This document shows, one piece after another, positions 8,600-17,335 of a stretch of 64,000 nt of DNA. Positions within the stretch are counted from its first letter, which is position 1, and each line of letters starts with the position of its first letter. Position numbers and translations under genes: made by a program. Location of the stretch: contig CALUMK010000008.1 of the NCBI GenBank assembly GCA_944321735.1, positions 37,796 through 101,795 of the forward strand, written 5' to 3'. Source of the DNA: an uncultured Bacteroidales bacterium (lineage in GTDB: Bacteria > Bacteroidota > Bacteroidia > Bacteroidales > P3). Below the pieces are notes generated by a model. That model was not told the origin of the DNA, did no database searches, and worked only from the letters and a program-made list of their open reading frames with translations.

Positions 8600-9400
8600 A
8601 TGAAACAGACCATGCAGACTCGCTGTGTTTTCCCGATAATTACCCTGTTGTCCATTTTTTTACTCAGCCTGACCTCCCCGCTGCAAGCCGGAAAAAAGAA
8701 AGCTGTCATCACAAAATCGGTAAACGGCTGCTGGCAAATATGCCAAGTAAAGGGACAAAACATAGCGGCACAAGATAATCTTTGCTTCATCAACTTCGAT
8801 TGCCTTTCCAAGAAAATGAACGGTTTTGCCGCCTGCAACTATATCCACGGCAAATTCACATTCAAAGCCCGGAAAAAAACACTGGAATTCGGCCCGACCG
8901 CCTCCACGCGCATGAGTTGCCCGGAAATCCAGACCGAAAACGAAATATTGGACTGTCTCCGGCAAACCCGCCAGTTCGCCATCCTGAGCAACGACACCTT
9001 GGCGCATCCGGTTCTGAACCTCATGGATGCCAATGGGAAAATCCTGCTCGGATTGGTCAAAATGATGCCTTTAGATGGCAAATGGAAGGTCACCAAAGTC
9101 AACGACAGCCTGGTCGACGAGAGCAAAGGTGTTTTCCTGTTTTTCAATTCCGCGAAAAAGAACGTACATGGGAAACTCGGCTGCAACAACTATTCCGCCC
9201 CCTTGGACTTCGACCCCAAAAAACCTTTGCAACTTCATATAGGACAAGGTATCCGTACCTTGATGATGTGCCCGGACATGGCCATCGAAGATGCCCTGAT
9301 CCAAGCGCTTCAGGAAGTAGTGTCGTTCAAGAAATTTTCCGACCGCAAAGCCATCTTGAGCAATGCCAAAGGAAAAGTTTTAATTGAATTGAACCGATAG
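8600..9400 (+). CDS. Secreted protein with two META (HslJ-like) domains
   Basis: The 266-residue protein begins with a signal peptide (about 1-30, hydrophobic IITLLSIFLLSLTSPLQA). Two related halves follow, about 38-155 and 156-266. Each has the META-domain pattern: a start NGCWQI / DGKWKV, a glycine-asparagine turn (NGFAACNYIHGKF / HGKLGCNNYSAPL), a conserved MSCP / MMCPDM, and a final strand LSNDTL... / LSNAKGKVL. META domains occur in HslJ, a heat-inducible outer-membrane-associated protein linked to novobiocin resistance. The molecular function is unknown. It is expected in the periplasm or envelope and is monocistronic as far as I can see. Confidence 0.85.
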   Translation: MKQTMQTRCVFPIITLLSIFLLSLTSPLQAGKKKAVITKSVNGCWQICQVKGQNIAAQDNLCFINFDCLSKKMNGFAACNYIHGKFTFKARKKTLEFGPTASTRMSCPEIQTENEILDCLRQTRQFAILSNDTLAHPVLNLMDANGKILLGLVKMMPLDGKWKVTKVNDSLVDESKGVFLFFNSAKKNVHGKLGCNNYSAPLDFDPKKPLQLHIGQGIRTLMMCPDMAIEDALIQALQEVVSFKKFSDRKAILSNAKGKVLIELNR

Positions 9401-9566
9401 CCGCAGATGGCCAGCCGCCCCGAACAATTTCACTGAACACCGCCCCCCGGCAAACGCCCGAACCGGACATGCTCCCGCTTAGGCCGCAAACGTCAAAGAG
9501 ACACCGGCTTGGCACATAGCAAAACGTCCCCGGCCGACATCCTGCAAACGAAAAAAACATTGCAAT

Positions 9567-10055
9567 ATGAAAAAACTACTGAGCATCGCATTCGCCGCCC
9601 TGCTTATCACTGCCTGCGGAGGCTCCAACAGCCAAGCCGGCCCTGCTTCCGACCAAGCCAGAACCGAGCAAAACGGCCAGAAACAGGAAAAGACCATCCA
9701 TCTGACCAAAGCCGAATTCTTGCAGAAAGTCTATAATTACGAAACCAGTCCCGGCACTTGGAAATACGAAGGCGACAAACCTTGCATCATCGACTTCTAC
9801 GCATCCTGGTGCGGGCCTTGCAAGATGATTGCTCCTATCCTGGAAGAATTGGCGGCCGAATACGAAGGCCAAATCTACATCTACAAAATCAATACCGAGG
9901 AAGAACGGGAACTGGCCACCGCCTTTGGCATCCAGTCCATCCCGACCCTGCTCTTCGTCCCTGTTGACGGCCAGCCCCAAATGGCTCGCGGCGCAATGCC
10001 GAAAGAAACTTTAGTGGAAGCCATCAAGACCGTCCTCCTCCCTGCTAGCAAATAA
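9567..10055 (+). CDS. Thioredoxin-like lipoprotein
   Basis: A 162-residue protein with a lipoprotein signal (LITAC, lipidated Cys17), a short polar linker, and a thioredoxin fold carrying the full active site WCGPC (81-85). Its later QSIPTLLF contains the cis-proline. It should sit on the periplasmic face of a membrane and act as a dithiol-disulfide oxidoreductase. The unmodified WCGPC suggests a reducing role like thioredoxin rather than an oxidase. The 166 bases before it hold no other gene that I can support. A repeat cluster begins 38 bases after the stop. Confidence 0.92.
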   Translation: MKKLLSIAFAALLITACGGSNSQAGPASDQARTEQNGQKQEKTIHLTKAEFLQKVYNYETSPGTWKYEGDKPCIIDFYASWCGPCKMIAPILEELAAEYEGQIYIYKINTEEERELATAFGIQSIPTLLFVPVDGQPQMARGAMPKETLVEAIKTVLLPASK

Positions 10056-10093
10056 AGGAACCTACCATCCGAGCAAAGGCACAACGTTACCAG

Positions 10094-10389
10094 ACCCTCC
10101 GCTCGACCGAGGAGAAGGAGCGAAAAATCCTCGTGAAAAAAGGGAAAAAGAAAAGCGGAAAGCTGCCGCGTCAAAAAAGCAAGCATGTCTGAGCGCAGGC
10201 GCAGCCAAGCGAGTTCTTGCTTTTAGCGGATTTTGCCCGGCTCGCCGTTGGATACCCTCCGCTCGACCGAGGAGAAGGAGCGAAAAATCCTCGTGAAAAA
10301 AGGGAAAAAGAAAAGCGGAAAGCTGCCGCGTCAAAAAAGCAAGCATGTCTGAGCGCAGGCGCAGCCAAGCGAGTTCTTGCTTTTAGCGG
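10094..10389. repeat. Perfect 136-bp direct duplication with internal inverted arms
   Basis: The segment 10094-10229 is repeated without change at 10254-10389, with 24 bases between (period 160). The first half of each unit (from GAGGAGAAGGAGCG to AAAGCTGCCG) is the imperfect inverse of 10386-10440, so the second copy plus the following bases can fold into a long hairpin. The centre has AAAAAGCAAG ... CTTGCTTTTA as a second stem. The cluster lies between convergent genes. Frames running through it (for example + 10217-10582) are repeat translations, not genes. Confidence 0.9.
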
Positions 10390-10417
10390 CAGCTTCCCGC
10401 TTTTCCCCTTTTTTCAT

Positions 10418-10476
10418 GGGATTTTGAGCCCTTCTCCGAGGGAGAGTGGGATTTCGAGCCCTTCTCCGAGGGAGAG
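10418..10476. repeat. Two tandem 29-bp repeats beside the glycosyltransferase stop
   Basis: The unit starting GGGATTT(T/C)GAGCCCTTC and ending GAGGGAGAG occurs at 10418-10446 and 10448-10476 (period 30, one difference). CTTCTCCGAGGGAGAG inside each unit is itself partly palindromic. With only two units and no spacers this is not a CRISPR. It may add to transcription termination for the flanking convergent genes. Confidence 0.8.
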
Positions 10477-10478
10477 GT

Positions 10479-11504
10479 TTATTTGTTATACGCCTTCTTC
10501 AGCTTCTCCCCTGTCTCCAGCTTCCTCCCCAACACCACCTTCGTCCAAAACGCCTTCAGAAAACCGCAACCATAGCCATTGAGCTGCACAAAACCCGTCA
10601 GAATCGACAAAGCTGCAATCTTCAACGACTTGTTCTTGATCAAGGAAGCAAAGAAAAGCATCAGCGCATACAAAGCAAGCAGCAACAGCCAGTAAGGCGA
10701 ATGCAAAACCGCCAACAGGATAATGGCAAGTTCCCCTAATACGAAACAAGCCGGCAAAGCATGCACCAGCTTCAACGAACCCGGATGCAACTTGAACAGG
10801 AAAATCCTTGCCTGGCCGAAATTATAGACCTGCCGGAAAAACTTCTTCAGATTCACCCGGCGTTTATGATAGACCGAAGCTTCCTGGAACAAAGCGATGC
10901 TGAAACCCGCCTCCCGGATCCGGATGCTCAAGTCGATATCCTCCCCGAACATGTCCGCAAAACCGCCCACTTTCTCGTAAACCTGCCGGGAAAAGCCCAT
11001 ATTGAACGAGCGCGGGTTGAATTTCTCCATGCAGACCTTGCCGCTTCCCCGGATTCCGCCCGTTGTCAGAAACGAAGTCATCGCGAAATTCACCGCCTTC
11101 TGCACCGGCGAGAACGAAGCCAATGCCCGGTCCGGTCCCCCGAAACAATCCACGTAATTTTCCCTCAGGCAACGATTCAGGGTCTGCATATATTCCGGCG
11201 GCAGAATGCAATCCGAATCAAAGAAAAGGAAATAATTCCCCTTGGCCTTCTGCATTCCCACATTCCGAGTATCGCTCCGCCCCGTGTTCGGCTTGATGAC
11301 ATACTGGATTTCCAACTTCCCGGCATAGCGGTCCACCTCGTCCTTGCAAGGCTTGGAAGACCCATCCTCCACCACGACAACCTCAAAATTCCTTTCCGTC
11401 TGGGCATCGAGGCTTTCCAGCATCTCCGCCATCTCGTCCGGCCTGTTGTAGACCGGAATGATTATCGAATATTTCAATTCCACTGTCCAATCTATTATCC
11501 CCAT
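10479..11504 (-). CDS. Family 2 glycosyltransferase with C-terminal membrane segments
   Basis: The N-terminal domain begins KYSIIIPVYNRPDEM and has the nucleotide-sugar pattern VVVEDGSS and the metal-binding FDSDCILP, followed by the MGFSRQVYEKVGGFADMFGEDIDLSIRI region typical of GT2 enzymes. After about residue 245 come hydrophobic stretches (ACFVLGELAIILLAVL and WLLLLALYALMLFFASL), so it is membrane-anchored and probably acts on envelope glycans or lipids. I placed the start at the ATG 11504, thirteen bases after the stop of the YfhO gene. A GTG at 11483 is an alternative closer to the conserved core, and the ATG at 11552 overlaps the upstream gene. Confidence 0.9.
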   Translation of the reverse strand: MGIIDWTVELKYSIIIPVYNRPDEMAEMLESLDAQTERNFEVVVVEDGSSKPCKDEVDRYAGKLEIQYVIKPNTGRSDTRNVGMQKAKGNYFLFFDSDCILPPEYMQTLNRCLRENYVDCFGGPDRALASFSPVQKAVNFAMTSFLTTGGIRGSGKVCMEKFNPRSFNMGFSRQVYEKVGGFADMFGEDIDLSIRIREAGFSIALFQEASVYHKRRVNLKKFFRQVYNFGQARIFLFKLHPGSLKLVHALPACFVLGELAIILLAVLHSPYWLLLLALYALMLFFASLIKNKSLKIAALSILTGFVQLNGYGCGFLKAFWTKVVLGRKLETGEKLKKAYNK

Positions 11505-11517
11505 GCAGGGCATTAAT

Positions 11518-14016
11518 TTACTCCTTGCCTGCGGCAGCCTGTCCTGCCTCAATTTTGGTCTCGACCGTCTTTCTTGATTGAGGCTTCCAAATCAACAGGG
11601 CTATCAAAGCTAAAATCAACAAGCCATTGATTATCGAACCCGTATTCGTCATCCAGCCGCTGGCTGCCTTGATCTTGTTACGGCATTTGAGTTCCACCAC
11701 ATGTTTTCCGGCCGGAGCCGTCAAGCCTCTCAAAATATAATTCACCTGATACAAAGGCACTTCCTCCCCATCTACGAACGCCCTCCAAGTCCTATGGTAA
11801 ACCTCTGCAAACACCAAAGGCCGCTCTATCGAGGAAGCATACTCGTATTTCAAATGATTCGGCTGATAATAAGTCAAACGGACCCAAGAAGCCGAATCTT
11901 CCGGATAAACCGCAGCCTCTAATCCCGCTTTATCCCGCCAAACCGTGTCGATAACAGCCGTCCGAGCCGGATCGAAATCGTACAAAGCCACTATTTCCTC
12001 ATCCGGGGAATCGACCCAACGCACGCTGTCCACGAACCAGGCGTGTCCCAAGGCATCCGGGTTCTTCTGCACCATCGGCTGTCCCTGCGAACCCGGCACA
12101 ATGAAATAGCGAGTATTGAGCATATTCAACACATTCATCGTAATTCCGTTCAGCCCGCTCAGATGATAATCGATAATATCTTGATAACGACGCAACTTCA
12201 TCGGGCTGTATCCCCCTATCGACTTATGGAAATTGGAAGTCTTCGCATCATTGAACGTGCTGGTAGTAAGATTGAATACCCGATAATCCGGATCTGGGTT
12301 CGCCTTCAATTCCGGATCCTCCAGAATCGCCCTGTCAATGGCATCCGGTATCACGGCACGCACGGCACGCTTGGGAGAAAAACTCTGTTCGCCTACATAC
12401 TTGCGGTCTATATACCACATATCCGCCACTACCAAGACAGCAAGGACAGTAATCGCAGCCATCGACTTGAGCTTATTCTTCATATACAGCCAAAGCGCAG
12501 CCGCAGCCAGCAAGACAAAGGCCAAGGAACGCCACGCGCTCGATGCCAGCAGGCTTGCCCGGTCAGCCCGCAAAGTATCTTGCAGGATTTGCGGATACTG
12601 GGCATCGCTCGCCGCCTCGAAACTGAACATGGACTTGCCGAACAAAGCGAAAATCAAGCAGAGACCGCCGGCAATGCCCACGGAAGCCAACATGTTTTTC
12701 TTATAACGCAACACTTCCTGCCGGGGTGTCGAAAACAAGGTCTTCAAGGCCAATACCGCCAACACCGTCATCGAAAGTTCGGCAATAATCAATGCCATCG
12801 ATGGCGTCCGGAAACGATTGTACAAAGGCAAGTAATCGAAAAGGAAATCGTTGAGCCAAGCCAGATGCCGCCCCCAGGATAAAACCAAGGAAATGACGGT
12901 TACCACCAAAAGCCACCATTTCAAAGGGCCTTTCACCACAAAAAGCCCGAGGACGAACAGCAGGCAGATAATCGCCCCCACATAAACCGGCCCGGACGTG
13001 AAAGGCTGGTCGCCCCAGTACATCGGAAGCATCGAGGCCTGCTGGCCGGACTGACGCAGCAGCTGGTTGGTTTCCGAATCGTCCGGCATCGTATAGTGGC
13101 TGCTCCCGCCATAGAACTGAGGAATCAGCAGGGTCATGCTTTCCATTTTCCCATAACTCCACTGGAAAGCGTAATCCCTCTCCAGCCCGGTCCCTTCGTT
13201 CTCGCCCTGCGGATTCTGCTTGAGGACCGCGCCGCCGCGCATCGTATCCTTGCTGTAATCATAGGTCACCAACCATCCGCCCAAAGAAGGAAGCAAGGAA
13301 ATGATGGCCATACCCAAGGCAAGCACGCCTCCTTTCCAAAACGTCTTCATCTGCTTCTGCCTGTAGGCATCGATCCCATAGGCAATTGCCAGCACCACCA
13401 ACATTATCAACAGATAATAAGTGATTTGCTGATGGGAATACATGATATGCATCCCTGTGAACACCAAAGTCAGCAAAGCGCCCCAGAGATATTTTCCTTT
13501 GAAACAGAGTATCACACCAGCCAAAATGGGAGCCATCGTGGCCATCGCCCAACATTTGTTGACATGGCCGGCATCGATAATTACCACATTATAAGTAGCA
13601 AATGCATAAGCTATCGCGCCAATGAACGAAAGCCAGGACGAACACCCTAACACGCAAAGCAGGATATAAACCCCAATCATGTAAAAGAACAGGATTCCCG
13701 CATTCAAGACAGGCAACCCTCCCATCATCACACGAGGAAAGACTTTATTGTAGATATTGGTTCCTTCCGAACCCACTGTCGGCATCCCTCCAAAAGCCAC
13801 ATTGCTCCAATCCGTCCTTTCACCGGTCTGCTCATAACACAACCTGGATTCTTGCTGGGCTCCGAACCAGCTATGCACATCACCCTGCCCCATATCCTTC
13901 TCTCCTAACACCACCGGAGCAAAATAAAGGAAACTCCATAAAAAGAATAGCACAATGGCCACGACATGAGGCCCTATTTTCTTCCAATCAAAATGAATGT
14001 TCGTCTTCATATACAT
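11518..14016 (-). CDS. YfhO-family polytopic membrane protein
   Basis: A protein of 832 residues with about a dozen hydrophobic segments in the first 530 residues and again near the C-terminus, and a large soluble domain between (about 545-790). The pattern, including GGMPTVG, an early extracytoplasmic loop, and the late APAGKHVVELKC region, fits the YfhO family. Gram-positive members glycosylate lipoteichoic acid; the role in Bacteroidetes is not established. The next gene is a GT2 enzyme in the same direction, so an operon for envelope glycosylation is plausible. ATG codons at 14016 and 14010 are both possible starts. Confidence 0.85.
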   Translation of the reverse strand: MYMKTNIHFDWKKIGPHVVAIVLFFLWSFLYFAPVVLGEKDMGQGDVHSWFGAQQESRLCYEQTGERTDWSNVAFGGMPTVGSEGTNIYNKVFPRVMMGGLPVLNAGILFFYMIGVYILLCVLGCSSWLSFIGAIAYAFATYNVVIIDAGHVNKCWAMATMAPILAGVILCFKGKYLWGALLTLVFTGMHIMYSHQQITYYLLIMLVVLAIAYGIDAYRQKQMKTFWKGGVLALGMAIISLLPSLGGWLVTYDYSKDTMRGGAVLKQNPQGENEGTGLERDYAFQWSYGKMESMTLLIPQFYGGSSHYTMPDDSETNQLLRQSGQQASMLPMYWGDQPFTSGPVYVGAIICLLFVLGLFVVKGPLKWWLLVVTVISLVLSWGRHLAWLNDFLFDYLPLYNRFRTPSMALIIAELSMTVLAVLALKTLFSTPRQEVLRYKKNMLASVGIAGGLCLIFALFGKSMFSFEAASDAQYPQILQDTLRADRASLLASSAWRSLAFVLLAAAALWLYMKNKLKSMAAITVLAVLVVADMWYIDRKYVGEQSFSPKRAVRAVIPDAIDRAILEDPELKANPDPDYRVFNLTTSTFNDAKTSNFHKSIGGYSPMKLRRYQDIIDYHLSGLNGITMNVLNMLNTRYFIVPGSQGQPMVQKNPDALGHAWFVDSVRWVDSPDEEIVALYDFDPARTAVIDTVWRDKAGLEAAVYPEDSASWVRLTYYQPNHLKYEYASSIERPLVFAEVYHRTWRAFVDGEEVPLYQVNYILRGLTAPAGKHVVELKCRNKIKAASGWMTNTGSIINGLLILALIALLIWKPQSRKTVETKIEAGQAAAGKE

Positions 14017-14086
14017 TATTTTCTCTTTTCCTCAACGTTCATCCAGCCAAAACCCGATCCGGTTTTCTTATTTTTTCAAATACGGA

Positions 14087-14118
14087 CTTGCATTTTTAAA
14101 TAAAGCGTGGTACTTTTG
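14087..14118 (+). promoter_or_regulatory. Promoter of tRNA-Gln
   Basis: CTTG (14087-14090), a 20-base spacer and TACTTTTG (14111-14118) match the Bacteroidetes promoter with one mismatch. The box ends 14 bases before the mature tRNA. Confidence 0.7.
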
Positions 14119-14132
14119 CGCCCTGTTCCGAT

Positions 14133-14203
14133 TGGCCAATGGTGTAACGGTAACACAACAGATTTTGGTTCTGTTATTCTGGGTTCGAATCCCGGTTGGC
14201 CAA
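14133..14203 (+). tRNA. tRNA-Gln (anticodon TTG)
   Basis: The acceptor strands TGGCCAA/TTGGCCA pair fully. The anticodon arm ACAGA-TTTTGGT-TCTGT shows TTG, and the T-arm is CTGGG-TTCGAAT-CCCGG. Discriminator A; CCA is not encoded. The 3' end lies eight bases from the stop of the convergent SPOR-like gene. Confidence 0.95.
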
Positions 14204-14211
14204 CATCTTCC

Positions 14212-14718
14212 TCATTCCAGGTTTTCCTCGCTCAGATATTCTTTCATATCCAGCACATCCTTTATCACAAAGGCATAAGGATAGTCCGCTTTGATACTTT
14301 TCAAATACAACGAGGCTTCAATCCGGCTTGTGAAATTTCCCACTTTCACCTTGAAATAGGGCTCCTCGAACACCAAGTAAACTTTTTCGTCCGGATAAAG
14401 CAGCTGGAAGTTCTCCAATGCCTCCATGGCCGCGTTCTTAGAGTAATTCCCGCTTTGCGAGAAAATCAGAATCCGATACCCCTTGTCAGGATTCGAACTC
14501 CGGTATAAGGCTTGGTACATCAGCAAAGTATCCACATCGTCCGAGAAACCTATCCCTTTTAATATCCCCGGTGTCTCCGGCAAGACGACAGGTTTCTTCT
14601 CCTGCGCCTTTCCTTGCTGCGAAGGAGATTGCTGCGCCCATCCGCTTCCTATCAAGAAAAAAAGCAGAACAGGCAACATTCCCATCTGCCACCACCATTT
14701 CCGTTTATTTTCCATCAT
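14212..14718 (-). CDS. Exported SPOR-like domain protein
   Basis: The 168-residue protein has an N-terminal signal or anchor (MLPVLLFFLIGSGWAQ), a short Gln/Lys/Pro-rich linker, and a C-terminal domain of about 80 residues with the SPOR pattern: YRILIFSQSGNYSKNAAMEA, then VYLVFEEPYFKVKVGNFTSRIEA, then YPYAFVIKD. SPOR domains bind denuded peptidoglycan glycan strands. It should be periplasmic. Its 3' end nearly touches tRNA-Gln on the other strand. Residues 1 and 2 are both Met, so the start is 14718 or 14715. Confidence 0.8.
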   Translation of the reverse strand: MMENKRKWWWQMGMLPVLLFFLIGSGWAQQSPSQQGKAQEKKPVVLPETPGILKGIGFSDDVDTLLMYQALYRSSNPDKGYRILIFSQSGNYSKNAAMEALENFQLLYPDEKVYLVFEEPYFKVKVGNFTSRIEASLYLKSIKADYPYAFVIKDVLDMKEYLSEENLE

Positions 14719-14801
14719 CTATTCTTATACATTTGAAATCCATAACATTCAATCCCGGCACCACCATTCCCTACCGGTTGGCGGCGTGTCAGAACCCGTT
14801 A

Positions 14802-16061
14802 TCACACGCCGCTGCTTGCTCCGGCAGTCACCGTACAGAACTCAGCCCTATCCAAAAACCGCCTTGCCGCGTCCCTTATCTGCTCCGGCGTGATCGAGAA
14901 CAGCACATCCTCGTTCCGCTCGTAGAATTCAGGCCCTTGGCCAATCAAAGTAAAGAACTTCATCCGCTCGGCCAATTCGAAAGTCCCGTCCAATTCCCGC
15001 ATGAAATCCCCCATATACGCATGGCGGACCAAATCCAGCTCGTCTTCCGATATCTCCTTGCGTCTGAGTTTGTCTATTTCTTTTCCTATCTCGGCAATCA
15101 CTAATTCCGTGCTGTCGGCCTTGACTTCGGAACTGATCATCCAGACGGGCTGGAACCGCAAAGGTATCACATAGGACGAAATCCCGTACGTATAACCTTT
15201 CTCCTCCCGGATATTGCGCATCAGACGGGAGCCGAAATAACCGCCCAACACATAATCCACCACCTTGAATACCGGAAAATCCTCGCTCTTGAGGTCGCAG
15301 ACCGGCATCCCGATACGGACAGAAGCCTGCAAAGAACCTTCCATCGGCACATCCACCCGCCGGCCGGCCGAAAAGGAGGGCGTCTGCGGACCATGTTCCT
15401 TGTCCGCCCGCTCCCCGCTCCAATCCTTGCCTCCAAAAGCATCATCCAAGGCCTTGCAATGGGCTTCGGTGAAATTCCCGGCCAAGACAATGCTGCAATT
15501 CTCGGCCACATACTGCTTCTTGTAGAATTTCCGTAAATCGGCAGCTTCCAGTTTTTTGAAATCCTCTTCCTGGACCACGACCCCGTACGGATGTTCCGGC
15601 CCGAACATCGTGGAATAGAAAGCCCGGCGGGAAACCTCCGAAACTTTCCGTGCATTGACCAGGAAACGACGATGTTCCTTGCGCAGATAAGTATCCAGTT
15701 CTTCTTCCAGATAGACCGAATGCCGTACCACTTCTTCGCAAAGCGGCAGAATCCGGTCGAAATAACGGCTCATGCACGAAAAGACAATCGAAGCCTGGTC
15801 CCGGTCCGGATAGCGCTCTACATAAGCCCCGAAATAATCGATTTTCTCGGATAAAGCCTGAGCCGTATAGTGTTCTGTGCCCGTCCCCAACAGGTAACAG
15901 GACGCTCCTGCCTGCATGATTTTCTGCTGGTAGTAGCTCCCTGCCTCGAAAATGAATTCCAAACGGACCAAGTCTATATGCGAATCCGGGAACGTGTATA
16001 GAGGAATCCCGTTGGCCAAGCGCCTTGTCCGAGGCCTCAGTTTATCGTAATCGAATCTCAT
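14802..16061 (-). CDS. M16-family peptidase-like protein lacking the zinc motif
   Basis: The 419-residue protein aligns in outline with M16 (pitrilysin) peptidases: an opening RLANGIPLYTFPDSHIDLVRLEFIF, the NCSIVLAGNF strand, and the late YFGSRLMRNIREEKGYTYGISS region important for substrate binding. The HxxEH zinc motif is absent; its place is taken by ASCYLLGTG. It is therefore the non-catalytic partner and probably pairs with the catalytic M16 protein encoded just upstream, with which it overlaps by four bases. No signal peptide is seen. Together the pair resembles two-subunit M16 proteases. Confidence 0.88.
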   Translation of the reverse strand: MRFDYDKLRPRTRRLANGIPLYTFPDSHIDLVRLEFIFEAGSYYQQKIMQAGASCYLLGTGTEHYTAQALSEKIDYFGAYVERYPDRDQASIVFSCMSRYFDRILPLCEEVVRHSVYLEEELDTYLRKEHRRFLVNARKVSEVSRRAFYSTMFGPEHPYGVVVQEEDFKKLEAADLRKFYKKQYVAENCSIVLAGNFTEAHCKALDDAFGGKDWSGERADKEHGPQTPSFSAGRRVDVPMEGSLQASVRIGMPVCDLKSEDFPVFKVVDYVLGGYFGSRLMRNIREEKGYTYGISSYVIPLRFQPVWMISSEVKADSTELVIAEIGKEIDKLRRKEISEDELDLVRHAYMGDFMRELDGTFELAERMKFFTLIGQGPEFYERNEDVLFSITPEQIRDAARRFLDRAEFCTVTAGASSGV

Positions 16062-17335
16062 TCTTCCTCCTCCATGATACAGGCCGGCCCGGCATTTCCG
16101 GAGGCCTTGTAATACAAGGTATTGCTATTCTCCTGCCGCAGGCAGCGGGCCACCGCCTCCTGCATGTCCCCGGCTTGGATCGCGCGGTATTTCGCATCCT
16201 CCCGGTTCAGCACAGAAGCATCTCCCATCAAAGCGAAATAGCCCAGGTTCATTGCCTTGTCCATCGCTTTCATATTGGAATAAAGCAATGCGGCTTCCAC
16301 CTTGTTCTTGACCTTCTGCAATTCCATTTCGGGAATATCCTCCTGCACAAGGCGCGCTATTTCCTCATCCACCGCCTTCTCCGCCGTTTCGAACGCCACC
16401 CCTTCTTCCAAAAATCCCGACACAAGGAACAATCCCGCTTCTATGTCTCCTGACACATAAGCATTCACACTATTGAACAGCTTCTTTTCCTTGACCAGAC
16501 GGGTATAGAAACGGGAAGACTCCCCGTTGGAGAGTATATCCGATACCAAATCGAATACATAGAAATCATCGCTCAGCCGCTCGCCCATATGGTATGTCTT
16601 GTACAACGCATTGGCTGGCACATCCCTCGTCACCGATTCCCTCCGGGCTTCCTTTTGCTGCGGTTCCACCGGCAAGCGCCTCGGAGGCCGGTTCCCTCTT
16701 GGGATATGCCCGAACCACTTCCGGCTCATCTCGAAGATTTCCTCGGCTTCCACCGGCCCGGCCACCGTCAGAATCGCATTGTCCGGCTTATAATAAGTGG
16801 CATAGAACTCCCTGACATCCTTGAGCGAAACCGATTCGATCTGTTCCACGCTCTTGCCTATCGTGGACCAAGCATAAGGATGCACCTTGTAGCTCAACGG
16901 GCGGACCAGCAAATCGGAATCCCCATAGGGCTGATTGAGGCATCTTTCCTTGAACTCCTCTATGACAACCCCTTTCTGGATATCCAGTTTCTTCTGATTG
17001 ATTGTCAAATCCGACATGCGATCGCTCTCTATGCGGAACGCCACTTCCAGGGAATCCTTGGGAATCAGGATATAATAATTAGTGAAATCGTTATTGGTGA
17101 ATGCATTGTTCGATCCGCCCACCCGGTCCAGTTCCATATCGAAATCCTTCACATGCTTGGATCCGCTGAACATCAAGTGTTCGAAAAGATGGGCGAACCC
17201 GGTCTTCTCCGGATTCTCGTCCTTGGAACCCACATCGTAAATCAGGTTGAAAGCCACCATCGAAGTGGTATCATCCTTGTGGACCAGAACCCGGAGACCA
17301 TTGTCCAGGACTGTTTCCTTGTAATCTATCTGCAT
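16058..17335 (-). CDS. Catalytic M16-family zinc metallopeptidase
   Basis: The 425-residue protein contains the inverted zinc motif HLFEH (49-53) in GFAHLFEHLMFSG. Further features are NAFTNNDFTNYY and the downstream acidic residues of VVIEEFKERCLNQPYGD that supply the remaining metal ligand. It should cleave short or unfolded peptides. No signal peptide is visible, so a cytoplasmic location is likely. It overlaps purD by ten bases upstream and the inactive partner by four bases downstream, which implies co-translation and fits a heterodimer. Confidence 0.93.
   Translation of the reverse strand: MQIDYKETVLDNGLRVLVHKDDTTSMVAFNLIYDVGSKDENPEKTGFAHLFEHLMFSGSKHVKDFDMELDRVGGSNNAFTNNDFTNYYILIPKDSLEVAFRIESDRMSDLTINQKKLDIQKGVVIEEFKERCLNQPYGDSDLLVRPLSYKVHPYAWSTIGKSVEQIESVSLKDVREFYATYYKPDNAILTVAGPVEAEEIFEMSRKWFGHIPRGNRPPRRLPVEPQQKEARRESVTRDVPANALYKTYHMGERLSDDFYVFDLVSDILSNGESSRFYTRLVKEKKLFNSVNAYVSGDIEAGLFLVSGFLEEGVAFETAEKAVDEEIARLVQEDIPEMELQKVKNKVEAALLYSNMKAMDKAMNLGYFALMGDASVLNREDAKYRAIQAGDMQEAVARCLRQENSNTLYYKASGNAGPACIMEEEE

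Noticed and set aside
10418-10476. Possible CRISPR-like tandem repeats
   Set aside because: Only two 29-bp units with one base between and no spacers or cas genes; they belong to the intergenic repeat cluster.
10217-10739. Frames through the duplicated repeat and over the GT2 3' end
   Set aside because: Translation of repeats; they run into the opposite strand of a clear glycosyltransferase gene.
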